DNA from: JARFVT01 sp036677425
Lineage (GTDB): Bacteria; Pseudomonadota; Alphaproteobacteria; UBA8366; Aestuariispiraceae
NCBI GenBank assembly: GCA_036677425.1
Contig: JARFVT010000011.1
Location: 1-64,000, forward strand
Direction: 5' to 3'
DNA length: 64,000 nt
This document shows positions 60,225 through 64,000 of this stretch, piece after piece (within the stretch, counting starts at the first letter, position 1; every line of letters starts with the position of its first letter). Under the pieces are notes generated by a model, which saw only the letters and a program-made list of their open reading frames with translations, was not told the origin of the DNA and did no database searches. A program made the translations under genes and the position numbers.

Positions 60225-62111
60225 TTACACCCTTTCGATATTTTGATTTAATATTTCTAACGCAGCGGTTTCTATTTCCGCAATTTTAAAAGGCTTGCCC
60301 ATTACTTTATTTAAGCCCTTGGCATCGACAAATAATTCTGCCCGTAATAGGGTTAGTAACTGTCCGTTATTCATTTCAGGGATCAATATATTATCGAATC
60401 CTTGTAATAAATCACCTAAATTACTGGCAAGCGGCCAAATATGGCGTAAATGAATATGGCTGACATCATAATTTTTGTCTAAAAGATTGGTAACGGCGCG
60501 GTGAATAGGGCCAAAGGTCGAACCCCAACCAACGATAGCAAGCTTTGCCTTATCTTTACCAAGATTGATAGTTTGCTTTGGTATATCATTTGCGATGCCT
60601 AATATTTTATCACGGCGAAAATTAGTCCTTTTTTGAAGATTATCAGGATAATAAGAAATATTTCCCGCGCGGTCAGATTTTTCAATGCAGCCAATGCGAT
60701 GTTCAAGCCCCTTTGTACCGGGAATAGCCCAAGGTCGAGCCAAGGTTTTTTTATCTCTGGCAAAGGGCAAGAAATTATCAATTGTGGTGGTTAATTGTTG
60801 TTTTTTAATATCAGGGTAATCATCAAGATTAGGGATTTTCCACGGTTCAGATGCATTGACCAAATAACCATCGGTTAGTAATATAACCGGTGTCATATAT
60901 TTTGTCGCTAATCTTACTGCCTCTATCGCCACATCAAAACAATCGGACGCGGTTGCCGCCGCGATAACTGGTATTGGGCTATCGCCATTCCTGCCATAGA
61001 CCGCGTGATATAAATCAGATTGTTCGGTTTTTGTCGGCATACCCGTTGATGGGCCGCCGCGTTGGGCATTGACGATCACCAATGGCAATTCGGTTGAAAT
61101 TGCAAGGCCTATGGCCTCGGTTTTTAAGGCAATACCAGGGCCAGAGCTAGATGTTATGCCCATTTTACCGCCATATGAAACGCCAATTGCTGCACCGATT
61201 GCCGCGATTTCATCTTCGGCTTGAAATGTTTCAACACCAAAGGCGCGCATTTTTGATAGATGATGCAATAATTGTGTCGCGGGCGTTATGGGATATGAAC
61301 ATAACACCATATCAAGACCGACCATTTTACAACCAGCGACCAAGCCCCATGCCATCGCCTCCATCCCCGTTATATTGCGATATTTACCAGATGGGATATT
61401 TTTATCGGCAGGCACGCTATAGATGCTAAAATCTGCGGCAAGTTCCGCCGTTTCGCCGTAAACATTACCCGCATTTAAGGCGGCAATATTGGCATCGGCA
61501 ACGGGTTTATTCTTGGCAAATTTAGTTGTTATCCAGCCTAAAACTGCGGTTTTATCGCGACCAAACATCCACATAACAAGACCCAATGCCCACATATTTT
61601 TGGTGCGTAAGCCTTCTTTTTTGCTAACTTCAAATGGGCTTGCTGCGTCAAGGGTTAATTTTGAAATATCCAGTTTTAAAATTCTATATTTAGATAGGCT
61701 TTCATCTTCAAGCGGGTTGTTTTCATAGCCTGCCTTACGTAAATTGCGCGGATTAAATGCGCCTTCGTCAATGATTACCGTACCGCCGATGCGTAGATCT
61801 GCAATATTTGTGATTAATGCGGCGGGGTTCATGGCAACCAACATATCCAAATCATCACCAATCGTGCGAATATTACGACCACCAAAATTTATCTGAAATG
61901 CCGATACGCCAAAGGTCGTGCCAATTGGCGCACGTATTTCTGCGGGAAAATCAGGAAATGTGGCAAGATCGTTCCCCGCCAACGCAGTCGCCAATGTAAA
62001 TTGACTGCCCGCAAGCTGCATGCCATCACCAGAATCACCCGCAAATCTGACCACAGCATTTTCAAGCTTTTCACGCGGATGGTTATTCTTACCTATCGCC
62101 GCAACACTCAT
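60225..62111 (-). CDS. korA: 2-oxoglutarate:ferredoxin oxidoreductase alpha subunit (gamma-alpha fusion)
   Basis: The product is about 628 residues. The N-terminal gamma domain (VVRFAGDSGDGMQLAGSQFT, FPDFPAEIRAPIGTTFGVSA) is fused to the alpha domain (ITGMEAMAWGLVAGCKM, SYPITPATQLLHHLSKM, EDEIAAIGAAIGVSYGGKMG, TSSSGPGIALKTEAIGLAIS, RGGPSTGMPTKTEQSDL). This is the standard two-gene KorAB form. I take ATG 62111 as start because GTGGAG lies just upstream; the TTG at 62141 in frame has none. An FNR-like site lies about 128 bp upstream of the start. Confidence 0.93.
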   Translation of the reverse strand: MSVAAIGKNNHPREKLENAVVRFAGDSGDGMQLAGSQFTLATALAGNDLATFPDFPAEIRAPIGTTFGVSAFQINFGGRNIRTIGDDLDMLVAMNPAALITNIADLRIGGTVIIDEGAFNPRNLRKAGYENNPLEDESLSKYRILKLDISKLTLDAASPFEVSKKEGLRTKNMWALGLVMWMFGRDKTAVLGWITTKFAKNKPVADANIAALNAGNVYGETAELAADFSIYSVPADKNIPSGKYRNITGMEAMAWGLVAGCKMVGLDMVLCSYPITPATQLLHHLSKMRAFGVETFQAEDEIAAIGAAIGVSYGGKMGITSSSGPGIALKTEAIGLAISTELPLVIVNAQRGGPSTGMPTKTEQSDLYHAVYGRNGDSPIPVIAAATASDCFDVAIEAVRLATKYMTPVILLTDGYLVNASEPWKIPNLDDYPDIKKQQLTTTIDNFLPFARDKKTLARPWAIPGTKGLEHRIGCIEKSDRAGNISYYPDNLQKRTNFRRDKILGIANDIPKQTINLGKDKAKLAIVGWGSTFGPIHRAVTNLLDKNYDVSHIHLRHIWPLASNLGDLLQGFDNILIPEMNNGQLLTLLRAELFVDAKGLNKVMGKPFKIAEIETAALEILNQNIERV

Positions 62112-62232
62112 TAATTTATCTCCACTTAAAATTAACCGCAAATTATATTAACCATGACGCATGATCGATGCCTAGGGTTTAATATATTTATTTATTACTT
62201 TGTTACAATAATCAATATTCTAGGGCTTATCA

Positions 62233-62246
62233 TTGATATTGATTAA
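62233..62246. promoter_or_regulatory. Possible FNR-type site upstream of korA
   Basis: TTGATATTGATTAA matches the FNR consensus TTGAT-N4-ATCAA with one mismatch. It lies between the oxidoreductase stop and korA. The first half and N4 resemble the nosR site (TTGATATCGATCAA). In this AT-rich sequence a chance match cannot be excluded. Confidence 0.35.
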
Positions 62247-62293
62247 TTTATAACTAAAAATTTATATTTGACTATATATTTATGTTATTTATT

Positions 62294-63730
62294 TTAAAAC
62301 CGCATTAAAAAGCGTGTTATTCTTTTGATTTTAGTGCTAAATATCTTCGGTGTATAATAACTGCTAGCGACCCGTTTTGATATTTCACTTAAGGTTGGAT
62401 AGGGCAGTATGATGCCAGCCATTGCACCAATTTTTTGCTTAGTATTTATGGCAAGAACCCATGGTGAGATTAATTCACCAGCATTTTTGCCAATGATGGT
62501 TACACCAATTATCAGGCCTTTTTTATTTAATATAATCTTGATGAAGCCATCGGTTTTTTTATCGCATATGGCGCGGTCATTCTCGCCAAATGACCATCGT
62601 AATATTTGATAATTGCCGCTGCCAAATTTTATTTCTGCGGTGGCTTGATCAAAACCCACATGGGCTAATTCTGGATCGCAATAAATAACCGCTGGCACAG
62701 TGTTGTAATTGGCCTTTGCTGGTAATTTAAATAACATATTGCGAATGACAATCCCCGCGTCATAGCCTGCCACATGGGTAAATTGCAACCCGCCGCGCAC
62801 ATCGCCAATGGCAAAAATTTGTTTATTTGTCGTACGCAATCTTTGATCTAATATTATTTTTTCATTTGAATATTTAATATTGGCGGCATTAAGGTTAAGA
62901 TTTGTAATATTGACCTTGCGCCCACAGGCAATAAACAGATGTGAGCCTATTATTTCAATATTCTTAACATCATTATTGCCATTATCTTGCGCAATTATTG
63001 CGGTTATATTGTCATTCCCATTAACCATAGTTATCTGTGAATTTTCATATATATTAATGCCCTCTCGCAATAATTGTTGCCGCAAAATATCAACAGCTTC
63101 CATATCCAATTTTTGTAAAAGTGCTGTTTTTTGGATGATGCTAACCCTTGCGCCAAGCCTTCGATGGGCTTGGGCCAGTTCAATGGCAATAGGTCCACCG
63201 CCAAGAATGATTAAATGATCAATATTTTCACTAATATCAAATATATTTTCATTAGTATAATATTTGATATTTTCAAACCCATTAATATTGGGAATATATG
63301 GCGATGAACCCGTTGCAATGACAAAATATTTTGCCGTTATTATATTATCGCCTGCGGTGATTTTATTCGTATCAATAAAGCGTGCCTCGTCTTTGATAAC
63401 CTTAACGCCAAGGGCTTCAAATCTTTCCACCGAATCATTGGGTGCAATCGATGTGATGATGCCTTTTATATGGCTTTGTATTTTTTGCATATTAATTTTA
63501 GGTTTGACGTTATCAATGGTAAAAATATCCGCATGGCGCATGGCATGGGCGATATTAGCGACCGCGATCAAGGCCTTTGACGGTACACAGCCATAATTAA
63601 GGCAATCGCCACCCATATGTCTTTTTTCAACCATAACAACATCCGCGCCCATTTGTGACGCACCCGCCGCCACCGAAAGCCCACCAGCCCCCGCACCAAT
63701 GATACAAATATCGCATTTGATATGCTTCAT
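62294..63730 (-). CDS. Pyridine nucleotide-disulfide oxidoreductase (dihydrolipoamide dehydrogenase/MerA-like)
   Basis: This 478-residue FAD enzyme has IIGAGAGGLSVAAGASQMGA (FAD, residues 10-29), redox disulfide GGDCLNYGCVPSKAL (about 40-54), NAD motif LIILGGGPIAIELAQAHRRL and IFAIGDVRGGLQFTHVAGYD. The dimer domain ends ILPYPTLSE, where classical E3 has HAHPTLSE; Tyr replaces the catalytic His, as in several MerA-like family members. It is therefore probably not the E3 of the 2-oxoglutarate dehydrogenase complex. It lies 183 bp upstream of korA on the same strand. Substrate unknown. Confidence 0.85.
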   Translation of the reverse strand: MKHIKCDICIIGAGAGGLSVAAGASQMGADVVMVEKRHMGGDCLNYGCVPSKALIAVANIAHAMRHADIFTIDNVKPKINMQKIQSHIKGIITSIAPNDSVERFEALGVKVIKDEARFIDTNKITAGDNIITAKYFVIATGSSPYIPNINGFENIKYYTNENIFDISENIDHLIILGGGPIAIELAQAHRRLGARVSIIQKTALLQKLDMEAVDILRQQLLREGINIYENSQITMVNGNDNITAIIAQDNGNNDVKNIEIIGSHLFIACGRKVNITNLNLNAANIKYSNEKIILDQRLRTTNKQIFAIGDVRGGLQFTHVAGYDAGIVIRNMLFKLPAKANYNTVPAVIYCDPELAHVGFDQATAEIKFGSGNYQILRWSFGENDRAICDKKTDGFIKIILNKKGLIIGVTIIGKNAGELISPWVLAINTKQKIGAMAGIILPYPTLSEISKRVASSYYTPKIFSTKIKRITRFLMRF

Positions 63731-63835
63731 TATTTCAGTCCATATTTTCAGATATTATTTAGCCTATTCAATAATGTAAATTATCAAAATATGATAATCA
63801 CATCTTTCGAAATTTTTGTGATATTGGATTTCAAT

Positions 63836-64000
63836 TTAATCTTTCGGTGCGAACATAGCAAATATTTCAGCCTCGGTTAAATTTACCGTATCATTGGCAA
63901 ATTGATAATAATTGGGTTTTTTATCGATAAAAAATTGTTTGGTTAATTTATGTTTATCTGGATCTTCAAAACTTAAAGCCGCCATATTATATTTATCGCT
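63836..64000 (-). CDS. Partial gene, GFA-like (glutathione-dependent formaldehyde-activating family)
   Basis: The minus-strand frame enters from the window edge and ends at TAA 63836-63838. The 54 visible residues include NMAALSFEDPDKHKLTKQFF, IDKKPNYYQFANDTVNL and TEAEIFAMFAPKD. The C-terminal style (KQFFIDKKPDYY, EVFAMFAP) recalls GFA-domain zinc proteins, but the zinc-binding Cys residues would be outside the window, so this is tentative. Confidence 0.45.
   Translation of the reverse strand, partial: SDKYNMAALSFEDPDKHKLTKQFFIDKKPNYYQFANDTVNLTEAEIFAMFAPKD

Noticed and set aside
62294..63730. E3 subunit (Lpd) of the 2-oxoglutarate dehydrogenase complex
   Set aside because: It is on the other strand, next to korA, and Tyr replaces the catalytic His in the PTLSE motif; a MerA-like oxidoreductase of unknown substrate fits better.

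Overview
The window is a stretch of an AT-rich chromosome, most likely from an alphaproteobacterium. The evidence is the mdh-sucC-sucD-sucA-sucB order, a Coq7-type ubiquinone hydroxylase, UbiD, a TAT-exported (clade I type) NosZ in a nosRZDFYLX operon, a small DUF6460-like protein, and several periplasmic TRAP transport genes. The taxonomic call is inference; no rRNA gene is present. Two tRNA genes (Ser-GGA, Glu-TTC) and many housekeeping genes (lepA, fmt, def, rmuC) show that this is chromosome, not plasmid. The mixture of intact core genes with many broken genes, IS copies and IS remnants suggests a genome that is currently losing genes, for example during adaptation to a restricted or host-associated niche.

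Layout. 1-2.2 kb: a complete IS3-family element (copy A, 1257 bp) lying against the remnant of another IS3-family element, then tRNA-Ser. 2.5-18.3 kb: mostly housekeeping genes: lepA, a receiver-hemerythrin protein, two small membrane proteins, an MlaF-like ATPase with altered catalytic residues, a trypsin-like protease broken by one amber codon, a 3-hydroxyacyl-CoA dehydrogenase, a TPR-glycosyltransferase-like protein, a GldA/GldF/GldG-like ABC system, fmt-def, rmuC and a degenerate HPt-receiver protein. 18.4-27.3 kb: the complete nitrous oxide reductase operon nosR-Z-D-F-Y-L-X on the minus strand, with a perfect FNR-type box (TTGAT-N4-ATCAA) before nosR. 27.4-28.9 kb: ubiD.

28.9-37.8 kb is a gene graveyard. 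It holds C-terminal scraps (MoeB-like, glutathione transferase, LysR), a frameshifted SEL1 gene, a frameshifted TRAP DctM, a truncated peptide ABC ATPase, IS remnants, two related families of palindromic or inverted repeats, and the second copy of the IS (copy B, whose orfB carries two nonsense mutations). A few intact genes are interspersed: IclR, FkbM methyltransferase, OppF-like ATPase and DeoR. 37.9-47.7 kb is an intact catabolic cluster: an RpiR regulator divergent from an N-formylglutamate amidohydrolase-family protein, a full TRAP transporter, a glutamine-synthetase-like ligase, an aldehyde dehydrogenase, an iron alcohol dehydrogenase and an inositol-monophosphatase-like enzyme. I read it as a possible gamma-glutamyl route for an imported amine or amino alcohol, controlled through two TTCTGAAA palindromes. 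47.7-48.7 kb is a second small patch of IS debris and broken genes.

48.8-64 kb returns to core metabolism: tRNA-Glu, coq7, dsbB, a DedA/YqaA-like protein, mdh, sucCD, sucAB, rsmJ, korBA (2-oxoglutarate:ferredoxin oxidoreductase), a pyridine nucleotide-disulfide oxidoreductase and a partial GFA-like gene. Having both the NAD-linked 2-oxoglutarate dehydrogenase (sucAB) and the oxygen-sensitive ferredoxin-linked KOR side by side, with an FNR-like site before korA and an FNR-controlled nos operon, fits an organism that switches between oxic and oxygen-poor respiration. sucC itself carries a premature stop that removes about 15 C-terminal residues.
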